Shown here one piece after another: positions 24,165 through 35,189 of a DNA stretch of 64,000 nt. The notes beneath the pieces were generated by a model that was not told where the DNA came from, made no database searches, and saw only the letters and a list, made by a program, of their open reading frames with translations. A program made the position numbers and the translations under genes. The stretch's first letter is position 1. Every line of letters starts with the position of its first letter. Source of the DNA: Chinchilla lanigera (taxonomy: Eukaryota > Chordata > Mammalia > Rodentia > Chinchillidae); contig NW_004955433.1 in NCBI RefSeq assembly GCF_000276665.1, forward strand, positions 14,369,558 to 14,433,557, given 5' to 3'.

Positions 24165-24860
24165 TGATGGACATTTGGATGATGTCCTTTGAGGCTGTAA
24201 TCTAATCCCTGTGTAAGTCTCACTGTGCACTAGTGCTTGCTTTCTCCGGGTTAGACACCTAGCAGTGGAATTGCTGAAACTTTCGGAGGATCTGTCAGGC
24301 TGTTTTACAAAATAATCGCACTCCCTTCAGGCAGAACTTGAGAGTTCATAGGTTCACACTCTTGTCAACACTTAGTATTGTCCAGCTTCTAAATTGTAGC
24401 CCTCCTAATGGGTGTGAAGAAATATCTCACTGTAGTTTTATTTGTTTTTCTTTGTTTTTGTTTTTTGGAGGCAGTGTCTTGCTATGCAGTTCAGGCTAAC
24501 CTTGAGCTCACTTTGTAGCTCAGGCTGGTCTTGAACTCATGACGATTCTCCTGCCTCAGCCTCCAGAGTGCTGGGATTACAGGGGTGAGCCACCATGCCC
24601 AGCTTCACTGTAGTTTTAATTTTGATCTCTCTGGAACTAATGGTGTTGGTTGGGTTTTTTTTCCCTAGGTGTTTATTGGTATTTTTATATCCTCTTTCAT
24701 GAAGTACTATTTAAGAATTTTGCCCATTTAACAAAATTGAGTTGTCTTTTTAAATTATCAATAGGTAGAAGTTCTTTACATCTTCTTCATACTCCTGACT
24801 TTTGGCCTGACTCTTTCAGGGTGCTTTTTTGTTATCTACTGTAAAACAGAACAAGACATC
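24165..24860 (-). mobile_element. Old L1 fragment interrupted by a SINE
   Basis: Antisense L1 landmarks: acctagcagtggaattgctg and cctcctaatgggtgtgaag. It resumes after the SINE with ttaattttgatctctctgg. Confidence 0.8.
24441..24604 (-). mobile_element. B1-type SINE nested in L1
   Basis: Minus strand. Perfect 14-bp target duplication tcactgtagtttta at 24427-24440 and 24605-24618. Confidence 0.95.
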
Positions 24861-25354
24861 CAAGACAGCTGTCAGCTGAGGGGCTGGAGCCTCCAGAGCA
24901 AGAGCACCATGGTTTTCAAAAGGGTAAACTCAGTTGGTTTTTGGAAGTCTGAATCTGTCTAGCAGCCAGCATGTAGCACTGTCTCATCTCCATGGCTCAG
25001 TGAGGCTCCCAGGGCCCAGTCACATCAAGCTGGTGACCACCAACCAGGGGCCACACGGGAGAGCTGGTCCTACCCCCTTATGCCGCACTCTCCACCATTA
25101 GCTGCATTTGGGGTCAAACACTGGGCCTGCCAAGCCCACCGAGAAGTCCAGGTTCTGCCTTCAAAGCAATCTGAAACTTTAGGGGTTGGAGTCACCATTC
25201 TGGGCCCCCTGTTGGTCCTTCTGGACCTTTTCAGCTGACATTTGTGGACAACTTCAATGTCCCATGATGCGTGGAGGGGGCTGGGCATTTTGTACTTACT
25301 GGTAAACAACTTGCTACTCAGTTCTAGAGTTTTCTAGCAATAGGCTATGCCAGA

Positions 25355-25490
25355 AATAAAAGCAGTTGATACTGATCATACATTATATGCAAAGCTTTGC
25401 TCTAAGTCTTTAATTAGTATTAACTAACTCAATCCTTATAACAACTTGTTGTTGTAGTGTATTCTTTTTCCTGTAAGAATACCTATAATG
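25355..25490 (-). mobile_element. MIR fragment
   Basis: Antisense MIR: ctctaagtctttaattagta then ctcaatccttataacaac. Confidence 0.7.
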
Positions 25491-25493
25491 TGA

Positions 25494-26010
25494 GCTGGTA
25501 CAGGACTATAATCCTAGTTACTTGGGAGGCTCAGGCAGGAGGATTGCAAGATTTTTTTTTTTAAATTAAGTTTATTGGTACATTGAAGATACACATAATG
25601 ATCACGTTCATCATAGGGAATTTGTACCTGTACATGATATATCTTGATTCCTCTTTTTTCCCCAACCCCTTCCCCTCCCTTCAACCCCTCTTCCCCTCCC
25701 TATTTACAAAGCTTTGTTTCCCTCTTTTTCCTTTTTAAAAATTATTATCATTTTTTTCCTTTTCCCTTCCTTCCTTTCCCCCCTCCCCTCCCCTAGTTAC
25801 TCTTTCCTTTTAAATAATTTCTTCCCACTTCACAATATCTATTGTAGATTTTGGTCCTTATTTACTCTTTCAGTTTCTCACATCCAGGAGACAATGCAAT
25901 ATTTACATTTTGAGGCCAGCCTGGGCAATTTAGTAAGCCCCTACCTCAAAACCAAAGAGGCTGGAGATATAGCTTAGTGCTAACTGAATTCAATCCCCAG
26001 GGCCCCCATC
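25494..26010 (+). mobile_element. B1-dID SINE split by an L1 fragment
   Basis: The B1 half stops at ggaggattgcaag (about 25550) and resumes at ttttgaggccagcctggg (about 25909). The ID half follows to aattcaatccccaggg. Confidence 0.85.
25552..25905 (-). mobile_element. L1 3'-end fragment (nested)
   Basis: Antisense 3' end beginning with poly(T) and tttattggtacattgaagat. It belongs to the same subfamily as 40520-42372 and 50222-50345. Confidence 0.85.
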
Positions 26011-26951
26011 ATCAAATAAAAAACAAGAAAGAGAGAAAAAGTAAACAGAGTACCTACACTGTGAAAAAAATGATCTGCCCAAAGCCACCCATGTTCACTA
26101 CGTTCCTCTAGAATGGTCTGCTCATAGTAGTTCTCTCCTGGGTTTACATGGAAGGATTAAACCCTCTGGTTTCTAAGAGTGGTGATGGCTCCAGGTCTGT
26201 TTCTGTCTTCTGCTTTCACTCTCCGGGACACTTTGCCTTTGTCATTTAAGTTTTTTTTCTTCCCTTGAAACTCCAGCTGCAAATACATTTACTAATCACC
26301 CACAACAGAGCCCTTGACAGATGGGCCTCCAAACAGATGGCTCCACTGAAAGGCAGCCGTTGAAAACGGAAGGCAATTTGAACCAATCAAGAAGATGGGG
26401 CTCTTGGAAAAAAATAAGAAAGTGAAAAACTGAAACCATATCCTCCAGTGTCTCTTGGTACGTTTTTTTTTCACCCGCAGATGAGCCTTCCTGGCAGTGG
26501 ATCCAACTTTTTTCAACATCTGGAATGTTGAAAAGGAAGAGAGAGGAATCCTAATGCCTTGTCAATCAAATTCACTTTTCTTTTGGCAAATTCAGCATCA
26601 GTGACAAATTGCCCCATTTGATATAAACAAAGTTGATAGATGCCGGCAAAGCTGTTTTTAAGCAGCAGCCATGGCAGTGTGTGTAGGATGGGTTTTTCTT
26701 TCCTCTTTCACTCAACAGCCAATATGTTTAATAACAAATAAAACAACCAGATGTTTAAAAAAAAAAAAACCAATTACCACCTTCACAATGTCATCAGATA
26801 GTCAGATGTTAGTGAGTGCGTGGGATTCATTCCAAGTCTCAAGTCCGGAAGTTGGCAGTGAAGTCTACTGAGGACTTCTCTGGATAACTCCTTACAGGTG
26901 TTCATGAGGGTTCTAAATCCACCTCTGAGGCTTTCTTGTTTGTTTATTTAT
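26011..26951. other. Intergenic, unique
   Basis: No repeat or gene recognised. 26500-26680 is repeat-free AT-rich sequence and is a plausible conserved noncoding element, untested. Confidence 0.4.
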
Positions 26952-27148
26952 GATTGTGTGGTGTAAGACTGAACACAAGGCCTTGCTCATGTGCGGCAAG
27001 TTCTCTACTACTGAGCTACACACCCAGGCTTTTTTGTTTTGGATAGGGTCTTGCTAAGATATCCACTCAGGCTGGCCTTGAATTTGTGACCCTCCTGTCT
27101 CAGCCTCCCAAGTAGCTGAGATTACAGCAATGCATCACAACATCTAGA
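26952..27148 (-). mobile_element. B1-dID SINE
   Basis: Minus strand: ID half (aagactgaacacaaggcctt), then B1 half to cacaacatctag. Confidence 0.82.
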
Positions 27149-27164
27149 TATTTTTAGGTGATAG

Positions 27165-27244
27165 GGGGGTGGTACTGGGAATCAAACTCTGAGCCTCACA
27201 CTTGCCAGGCAGGTGCTGTGCCTCTGAGCTATATCCTTAGCCCC
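27165..27244 (-). mobile_element. ID-type SINE
   Basis: Minus strand, ggtactgggaatcaaactct to atatccttagcccc. Confidence 0.9.
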
Positions 27245-27314
27245 TCACCTGGTTATTTTTGAATATAGCAAAAATCTTTCTTGGAATATAGCCCATTGGC
27301 CTCAATAGCAGAAG

Positions 27315-27430
27315 ACTTGAAGACACATGCTGGTCTTGCACTGTGGCCTTGTGTGACTTTGGGTAAAACATTTAAACCCTCTGGAATTTAGGTTCTTCAT
27401 GGCCTCCAGGACAGTAAACCTGGCTCTTAG
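27315..27430 (+). mobile_element. MIR fragment
   Basis: Pattern gtgtgactttgggtaaaaca then cctctggaatttagg. Confidence 0.65.
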
Positions 27431-27454
27431 GGGATTCAAAGTTCAGGTAAAAAA

Positions 27455-28160
27455 ACAGATGTGAATCACTTTTTATTTATCAAACATTTTACTGAGAAAT
27501 AATTTCATCCCATAAAATGAACAAATCCTAAGTGTACAGCTGAATGGATTTTTGCATTAGTATACTCCTGTGTTGACACTCAGCTCAGGATATAGAATAC
27601 TTTTGGCTCTCTCAAGGGTTCACTGTGCTGTTTGCTGGTCAAGACTTTCAAGGAACATGGTTCTCTTTTTTTGTTGTTGTTTTTGTTCTAGGTACTGGGA
27701 ATCGAACTCAGGGCCTTGTGCTTGCCAGGCAGGCACTGTGCCGCTGAGCCATCTTCCCGGCCCGGAACAATGGTTCTCACCCCTAACACCATAGATGAGC
27801 TTTGCCTATTCTTGCGCTTGGTATAAATAGAATTTCATGGTATTTTTTGGTTTGTGCCTGGTTTGAGTTGGCACAGTGGTTCATGAGATTCATTTGCAGT
27901 ATGCTGATGCAGCAGTTGGTAGTTTCTTCCCTTTTATTGCTGAATAGTATTCCATAACATGACCACACCACAGTCTGCTTATCCATTTACCTCCAGGTTG
28001 TTCCCAGGTTTGAGTTACTAGGAATAAAGCTGCTATGAATACCTTCATACATGTGTCTTCATGTAAATGCATTTTCGTTTTTCTTGGGTAAATACCTAGT
28101 AGGAGAATGGTTAGGTCATAGGGTAGGTATGTGTTTAACTTTCTTAGAAGTTGCTTGTTT
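27455..28160 (-). mobile_element. Old L1 3' region, interrupted
   Basis: Antisense L1: cctaagtgtacagctgaatg, then ctgaatagtattccataaca and gggtaaatacctagtagg. An ID-type SINE interrupts it. Confidence 0.85.
27666..27763 (-). mobile_element. ID-type SINE nested in L1
   Basis: Minus strand. Target duplication ggaacatggttctc (27652-27665) and ggaacaatggttctc (from 27762). Confidence 0.92.
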
Positions 28161-28161
28161 T

Positions 28162-28370
28162 CCAGCTGGACATGATGGCACGTACCTGTAATCCCAGCAC
28201 TCTGGGAAGCTAAGGGAGGAAGATCAGAGGTTCAAGCCCAGCCTAGATAACTTAGTGACTTAGTGACTGTCTCAAAATAGAAAATTTAAAAAGAGCTGGG
28301 GGTGTAGCTCAGTGCAAATGCCCCAGGTTTAATCCCCAGTACTAGAAATAAATAAATAAATAAATAAAAT
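28162..28370 (+). mobile_element. B1-dID SINE
   Basis: B1 half, an A-rich linker, ID half (gagctgggggtgtagctcag), then an (AAAT)n tail. Confidence 0.88.
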
Positions 28371-29265
28371 AGTATATTTTAAAAATTTATCTCCTCACTA
28401 TGCTTATCATCTTTACCCTGCAGTGGCCTCTACAGCACAGGAGCTATTACTATTACTATGGGAGAGAAGATGGAGTGTTGGGATTAACCGATCCCAGTTG
28501 GAAAGAATATCTAAGTGTCTCATATCTGTCAAGAGAGCTGACAGAGCCAAGCGATTACGATCAGTTTTTCAGGGTAGGAGCTGTCTGCCTCCTTTGACTA
28601 GAAATATCTTCACTTCTCTGAGATGGGTTCCACATCAAGAATTCAGAAAGATGGAAAAACCTGAGTCCGTGGTGTGTTGCTGTATCAACCACCTCGATGC
28701 TCACCTTACTGCTGGACGTCTAATTAGGCGAGCAAATCAATTTCCTTATTGTTTGTAGTTCAAACCTCCTGACTGACACGCCACATCCCTCCACTGAGCC
28801 TGGACCTGCTGTCAGCATCCTTAACCCCAGGCCTCAGGCAGACCCAACAATTGCCAGGAGCTGGTGTTCTAACAAAAGCCTTTTCGCTACCTTTGATAAT
28901 GTCAAGTCACCTTTTGTGTAGCTGAAATTAAACCTATCTGACGGGCAAAGTAAGAGGCTTCCCTTTTAAGCTTTTAATGACTTTTGAAGAATGTTGCTGA
29001 TCACTCAGCCACAGATCACAAAGCTTTATGTAATTTTCTGCCACCCACTAAGAAATCTTCTCTGGCAGCCGCAGCTCAGGATAGGAGGCAATCAGTGGAG
29101 CTGGAGTCTGTTGCTTAAGAAACATTTCCTGCTTTCTCCCCATGTACCACACAGAGGGAATTATGGGGAACACCAAAACAGTCAAATGAGGTTCCAGGCT
29201 GTAAACAGTGGGAGGAAGGGAAGTGATATGAATTCTGGGCCACAAAAATATTTCATATTCCACAG
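28371..29265. other. Intergenic, unique
   Basis: No recognised repeat. ORFs at 28400-28758 have no family resemblance. Confidence 0.45.
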
Positions 29266-29755
29266 TAAAGGCATTTCAAAAAACCTTTTTATTGTAGTGC
29301 AATGAATAATATATGCATGGCAAAGTGCACAAATCTTAAATGTGCAGCTCAATGAATTTTTAAAAAGTGAATACACTCATGCACTCAGCATCCAGATTAA
29401 GAAACAGAACATTAAGAGACCTCAGACAATTCCTTCATTCCCCTTCTTAGCCAACAATCTCTTCCCACTTCAAAATAACTGTTATTCTGACATCTGTCAC
29501 CATAGATTAACTTTGCCTGATTTGAACTCTATATGAATGAAATCATACTTTGGTGCCTGGATTCTTTTGCTTATCATAATGTCTGTGAGATCCATTCATG
29601 CTGTTGTTTGTGGATGTAGTGCATTCTTTCTCTTACTGTAGCATTCTGTTATATGACCACAGCATGATTTATTTATCCCTCCTTCTGTTAATGGACTTTT
29701 AATTGTTTCCACTTTCAGGCCAGTACAAGTAATGGTGCTAGCAACATTGAAATGT
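29266..29755 (-). mobile_element. Old L1 3' region, antisense
   Basis: Runs from the 3' end (tttttattgtagtgcaatga) through ctcaatgaatttttaaaaag and cagattaagaaacagaac. Confidence 0.82.
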
Positions 29756-29877
29756 TCACCCAAGATAAATGAAAAACATGTTTACACAAAAACTTGTGTA
29801 AGAAATGTTCACAGTAGCTTTATACCTAATAACCGAAAACTGGAAATAAGCCAAACATGCATCAAGATGAACTCATG

Positions 29878-29995
29878 AGGCAGGTGTGCTGGCACCTGCC
29901 TATCATTCCAGCCCTTGGGAAGCTGAGGCAGCAGCACTGTGATTTCAAGCCCCACCTGGACTACACAGTAAGACCATGTCTCCAAACAAACAAAT
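29878..29995 (+). mobile_element. B1-type SINE, diverged
   Basis: Sense, ggcaggtgtgctggcacctg to gtctccaaacaaac. Confidence 0.75.
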
Positions 29996-30147
29996 GAATG
30001 GGCAAATGCAATGTGGCATATCCATACGCTGAGTATTATTCCTCAATAAAAAGGAGTAAATTACTGATGTAGACATCAACATGGATGAATATTAAAATAT
30101 ATTGAAATAAAGAAGCTATACAGAAAAGATACAGTATGATTAGTTTG

Positions 30148-30294
30148 GTTTTTTTTTTGAGACAGGGTCTCACTCTGTAGTTCAGGCTGGCCTTGTACTC
30201 ACTTTATAGTCCACATTGGTCTTGAACTCACAACGATCCTCCTGCCTCAGCCTCCTGAGTGCTGGGATGACAGGCATGTTCCACCACGCCCAGC
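30148..30294 (-). mobile_element. B1-type SINE
   Basis: Minus strand, ten T then gagacagggtctcactctg. Confidence 0.92.
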
Positions 30295-30512
30295 AATATG
30301 ACTTGATTTACATGAAATTTTAGAACAGGCAAACTAAATTATAGTGACATCATGCAGATAGTGGCTTCCTGGGATATTTTTTGTAAGGGCAGAGAGGAGA
30401 GTGACCACAAATGTAAATGAAGGGACTCTTTAGAATGATGGAAATGCTTTATATCTTGATTTGGATGATGGTTATGTTGATGTATACATATGCTAAACAT
30501 ATCAAAGTGCAC

Positions 30513-30667
30513 TTTTTTTTTTTTGTCTTTGAGACAGGGTCTCGCTATGCAGTTCAGGCTGGCCTTGAGCTCACTTTGTAGCCCAGGCTGGTCTCAAACT
30601 CACAACGATCCTCTTGCCTCAGGCTCCCGAGTGCTGGGATTACAGGCGAACGCCACCACACCTGGCT
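30513..30667 (-). mobile_element. B1-type SINE
   Basis: Minus strand. aagtgcac flanks it just before the T tract and again near 30671. Confidence 0.93.
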
Positions 30668-30854
30668 TCTAAGTGCACTCTTAAAACACTCTTTATTGTC
30701 TGTAAATTATATTTCATGACAAAATGTAGTGATTCTGGTCCGGTAGATTTGTAGCAGTTTTTCATTGGGAATTTCATTTTCGTTTTCTTGATGACTATGT
30801 TGAGCATTTTTCATATGCTCATTGGGTATTTGGATATTGTAATAGTCAGGGTTC

Positions 30855-31452
30855 TCCAGAGAAACAGCTGTAAGAGATGCTGCTGTGGTTTGTTCTGGAC
30901 ACCCCCACCAAAGCCTCATGCAGTCAAAGGATTTTTTTTTTTTTTTTTGTTTTTTTTTTTTTCCGGTACCAGGAATCGAACTCACGACTTTTTTCTTTTT
31001 TTTTTTTCCGGTACCAGGAATCGAACTCACGACCTTGCGCTTGCCAGGCAGGCGCTTTTGCCGCTGAGCTAAATCCCCAGCCCCAAAGGATTTTTTTGGA
31101 TGTGGCTGAATCTAAAGTGGGTGATTGATCTGTAGTGCAATACTGGGATTAAGGTTGCTGGGCTTAGGGGTGGGTGATTGCTGTAGCAGCCCACTGATTG
31201 GGTTGGCACCACTCTAATCCTAGTAGACTGGATACAATATAAGGGGCAGGAAGAGGCTTGACTTGCTCTCTCGTTGCTTTTGCTGTCTTCTGCCACCATG
31301 AATTGCTGCCCTCTGCCATGTGCCACCCTGCCTTGGAGCCAGTTGATTATGGACTGAAATGTCCACAAACTATGAGCTAAATAAACCTTCCCTTCTTTAA
31401 CTTTGAGTATTGGGTATTTTGTCTCAGCAATGAGAAAAGTAAGTAAGACAAT
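30855..31452 (+). mobile_element. MaLR LTR (solo), interrupted by an ID-type SINE
   Basis: Ends with the MaLR pattern gagctaaataaaccttccct then ttttgtctcagcaatgag and taagaca. Starts near tgctgtggtttgttctgg. No coding remnant of a retroviral gene is present. Confidence 0.78.
30931..31083 (-). mobile_element. ID-type SINE with partial tandem duplication of its 3' end
   Basis: Two T tracts are each followed by ccggtaccaggaatcgaact (from about 30962 and about 31008). Only the second continues to a full element. One target duplication, caaaggattttttt, brackets the whole at 30925 and 31084. Confidence 0.9.
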
Positions 31453-31522
31453 GGCTAATGATTTTATTTTGTTTAAGAAATGTTTGCCAATCTCAGAATC
31501 TCTAGGTCATGAATTCTGTGAT

Positions 31523-31668
31523 TTTTTTTTCTTTGAGACAGGGTCTTGCTATGCAGTTCATGCCAGCCTTGAGTTCATTTTATAGCCCAGGCTGGTCTTG
31601 AACTTGCAATAATCCTCCTGCTTCGCCTCCTGAGTGTTGGGATTACAGGTGTGTGCCACCACGCCCAG
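31523..31668 (-). mobile_element. B1-type SINE
   Basis: Minus strand, full length, inside the L1. Confidence 0.92.
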
Positions 31669-32014
31669 CCTAAGATCTTATTTATAAGCTTTATAGTATT
31701 TTGCTTTACATTCAGATCTATCATCCATTTGGAATTCATTTTCAGTGTATGGTTTGAGGCAAAAATGACTTTTTTCACTAAGACAGTAGATTTAATAATA
31801 TTTACTAAAAGTTTCATTTTCTCCCCACTGAATTTCTCTGAGGTAATTGTATGGGCCTGTTTCTAGACTTTCTATTCTGTTTTATTGGTTTATTTATCTA
31901 TCATGTGCCAATATTATCCTTTAAAAAATTACTATAGCTTTAGTGACTCAGTATCTTGAAGTACAATTCCCTCTCATATTTTGCTTTCTTTCTACCTTTC
32001 TCCTTTCTTTTATT

Positions 32015-32016
32015 TT

Positions 32017-32076
<60 letters not shown>

Positions 32077-32078
32077 TC
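32015..32078. repeat. (CTTT)n microsatellite
   Basis: About 15 units; pure pyrimidine on this strand. Confidence 0.97.
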
Positions 32079-32079
32079 C

Positions 32080-32222
32080 TTCTGTGGCACTGGCAGTAAA
32101 ACCCAGGACCTTTACACTGAGCTATATCCCCAGCCTTTTCTTACTTTTTATTTTGAGACAGATCTCACTAAGTCACTAAGTTGCCCAGGCTGGACTCAAT
32201 CTTGTGTGCTACCTTGCCAGGC
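32080..32222 (-). mobile_element. B1-dID SINE
   Basis: Minus strand: ID half (gtaaaacccaggacctttac), then B1 half with a deletion. Confidence 0.8.
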
Positions 32223-32249
32223 TTGTTTTTTATTCTTTATGAATGTCTA

Positions 32250-32405
32250 GCCGGGCGTGGTGCTGCATATCTGTAATCCCAGGACTAAGGAGGCTGAGGC
32301 AGGAGGATCATTGTGAGTTCGAGACCAGCGTAGGCTACAAAGTGAGCTCAAGGCCAGCCTGAACTGCATAATGAGACCCTGTCTCAAAAGACAAAAAAAA
32401 AAAAA
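32250..32405 (+). mobile_element. B1-type SINE
   Basis: Sense. Target duplication gaatgtcta on both sides. Confidence 0.92.
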
Positions 32406-32420
32406 GAATGTCTACAATGA

Positions 32421-32640
32421 ACTAGGCATGGTGGCCCACGCCAGTAATTCCAGCACTCTAGGAGGATGAGGCAGGAGAATTGCAAATTTGAGCCCAGCCT
32501 AGACAACAAAGCTGTTTAGTGAGACATTGTCTCAAATAAAAAAAATTTAGGAAAAGGTCTAGAGATGTAGTTCACTGTGGGAGCCTTAAGTTCAATTTTT
32601 AGTACCATAAAAACAAAACACAAAACTAAACAAACAAACA
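32421..32640 (+). mobile_element. B1-dID SINE
   Basis: B1 half, then a diverged ID half (gtctagagatgtagttcact) and an AAAC tail. Confidence 0.82.
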
Positions 32641-32963
32641 AAACCCCAAAAAACTACAAGGAATATTCTTGGTTTTTCGCATTTTCAGATACATTTTAGA
32701 ATTAGGTAATCAACTTGCATCACAAAATTTGATAAGGTTTGATCAAAATTGCATTGGTTCCATGGATCACTACATTGCTTTCTTCTGTATTGGCTTTCTT
32801 CCCGCCAAGGTTCTTCCTAGATGGCCGATGAACAATTAAACAAACTTGTAAAAGGTTAATTTCAGGAAATAATTCCTATAAAAACAACTTCACAGTTCCA
32901 ATTGGAGTGGTAAAGAAAACTTCCTGAGCAGACCATCTTGGGAGTAACTTTTCTTTTCTTTTC

Positions 32964-33038
32964 AGATGTTGGGGAGCAAACCCAGGGCCTCACACATTCT
33001 AGAAAAGCACTTTATCACTGAACTGCAGCCCAAGCCCT
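32964..33038 (-). mobile_element. ID-like SINE half, diverged
   Basis: Minus strand, gggagcaaacccagggcctc to actgcagccc. Confidence 0.65.
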
Positions 33039-33344
33039 GAGTGTAATTTCTTGACCCACTTAGGTCATAGCACCATCCCTACACTAGCCAGTGTGGGGAG
33101 AGCACTGCTGTGCTCCGTTTGGATAGGCCTGAATTATGTGCCACCAATCAAAACACGAAAAGTAGGGTAGGGAAGGGTGTCAGAGTGCTGAATAGTAAAT
33201 GTCCAACAGAGACCCACTGTCTGGTAGTATAGTCTAGTGGACTGAATGCACATCCCATACAGTCAATGAGTTAAACTGAAGATTGGGAATATCTGACAGC
33301 ACTACAAGTCACCAGACAACAGTACAAGGGCTTGCATTTGTTTG

Positions 33345-33439
33345 GATTTTTTTTTTTTTTTCTTGGTACCAGGAATCAAACTCAGGACCTTGAGCTTGCC
33401 AGGCAGGCACTTGTGCCGCTGAGCTATATCCCCGGCCCC
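33345..33439 (-). mobile_element. ID-type SINE with target duplication
   Basis: Minus strand. ggcttgcatttgtttg occurs on both sides (from about 33329 and about 33440). Confidence 0.94.
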
Positions 33440-33764
33440 GGCTTGCATTTGTTTGATGTCGTCATAAGAATAAAAAAAGTAGCACTATATGCTTAGTGTG
33501 TATATAAGACATGCAAAATCTGTTTCATACTTAGAATCCACCAAAGAGTTCCTTTAAAAAAAGGGTTCTGTTAACCACCAAGATGAAATGTGATAAAGGA
33601 CTCCCTGTCACTGTGAAGCTCCCTTTTAAACAGGAAAGAACATGAAATTTGCTCAACTCAGGGAGAATATGAGGCCTTTTCAGGGACCCTGAGCACATCT
33701 CAGGGCAATCCTGAGAGAAAGCCTCGTGGAACATTCTGGGCTCAGTGGAAAATGATGTTCAAAC

Positions 33765-33829
33765 CAGGTGTGGTGGTGCATGCCTAGAATCCTAGGGAGA
33801 CCTTGTCAAAAAGAAAAGAAAAGAAAATA
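33765..33829 (+). mobile_element. B1-type SINE with large internal deletion
   Basis: Keeps the first ~30 bases (accaggtgtggtggtgcatg) and the last ~20 before the tail. Flanked by aatgatgttcaa / aataatgttcaa. Confidence 0.85.
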
Positions 33830-34089
33830 ATGTTCAAGAAATTCTTCTAAACTATATAATTGATAGACACTGCTCCAGAAATTGCTTTGATGCTGAACTT
33901 GCCGTCAAGAAAAAGAAATACTTGTCTTTGTGGCATTTGAACAAGAAGACAGTTCAAGGAGTGGGGTTAGAGGTGTGTTGTAATCTCTCAAAGCCAATTC
34001 TTTAGATTGTACACCTGGGTAAATAATGGGATGCTCATGTTCGTTGTAACTCTTATACAAACAAAACAAAGCAAATAAACCAGCTATTA

Positions 34090-34400
34090 TTAGTTAGTTT
34101 TCCCGTTGCTGGACATAATACCTGACACCCACAACTTGGAAGAGGTAGGGTTTAATCTGCTCAGTGCTCAGCCTGAGATTGGTTGGCTCCAGGTAGAGAC
34201 ATCATGGTGGAAGGGCAGGATCAAAGCCACTTAGTTCATGGTTGCCAAGAAGTAGACCAGGGGAAGAGGACCAGGGAGGGGAGCCCAGAGATAGACCCAA
34301 AGCCATAGCTCCCCGACACACAGGCATACCCAGAGGTGTGCTCCATCAACCTGAGGAGCTCATCCCACAGCCATCCTAACTACTACACCAAGTTTTAGTG
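34090..34400 (-). mobile_element. Probable MaLR LTR, antisense
   Basis: Begins agttagttttcccgttgctg, a reverse-orientation MaLR end, then shows aagaggtagggtttaat. Family call by memory. Confidence 0.6.
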
Positions 34401-34569
34401 TATTTCATCTGGTTATGGAAGTTCTGCATGGTAACTTCATTGCAGAAACTTTAAAAAGCACACTGTCTTTTAAGAGTTCACCAGTTCTGCTACCTAGGAG
34501 GGATACCAATGCTACTTTAGCAGTTCTGTCTCTTTCATGTGCTTTTTAACAGTTGGAATGATAGCTATA

Positions 34570-35189
34570 TTATTCTACATTTTTGGGCATTTTTCTGATA
34601 CATACAAATGTGTTCACATACAGTAACGAATGACAATACCTGTGAACAATCACTGAACTCAAGATCTAGAACATTCTAATATTCTTTTAAAATGCCTTAT
34701 ATTTTCCCAGGTGGTCCTCCCATATCACTTTTTATCACTCTTACAGATAACCACAATCTGAAATTTCCTATATTATCACAAATGTGCCTATACATAAACA
34801 ATATATTATTCATTTTTATTTGTTTTTTAAACATTATTCGACATTTTGAGTTCATACTACACTATACAGTCTTCTTTATTTTAATATTCCAGTACTTCCG
34901 CTAATATAATGTTTCATCCATGCTGTGTTTGTAGTGTAGCATACTCAGTTTTGTTTTGTTTTTTACTGCTATGTCATGTTCCATTGTTTAATAGCTCACA
35001 ATTTATCTTTTTTGTTGTTATTGGACATTTGCCTTGTTTCCCTTTCTTGTACTATGAAATTATGAACTGTGCTGTTGGGAAGATTCTTGCTCATCTCTCC
35101 TAATGCACATATGCAAGAGTTTCTCTTGGGCATGTGTCTAGGAGTGGAAATGCTGGATTTCACAATATGTAAACATTCAGTTTTACAAA
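34570..35189 (-). mobile_element. Old L1 3' region, antisense
   Basis: Contains tgctatgtcatgttccattg and tgtgtctaggagtggaaatg, the usual antisense L1 order. Confidence 0.78.

Larger units (their letters stand above)
29756..30775 (+). mobile_element. Old L1 3' region, sense, with three SINE insertions
   Basis: Sense L1: acacaaaaacttgtgtaaga, then gagtattattcctcaataaa and acatggatgaatattaaaat. Forms an inverted pair with 29266-29755. Confidence 0.82.
31453..32790 (-). mobile_element. L1 ORF2-region fragments, interrupted
   Basis: Antisense L1 pieces at about 31453-31522, 31669-31985 (catccatttggaattcattt) and 32640-32790 (aaaattgcattggttccatg), separated by later SINEs. L1-like sequence also precedes the MaLR at about 30775-30850. 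Confidence 0.75.

Noticed and set aside
28400..28758. Overlapping ORFs with tyrosine-rich start
   Set aside because: No recognisable family, no flanking exons, and two frames are equally open.
31943..32250. ORFs rich in Ser, Phe and Leu
   Set aside because: They are translations of the CTTT microsatellite and the adjoining SINE.
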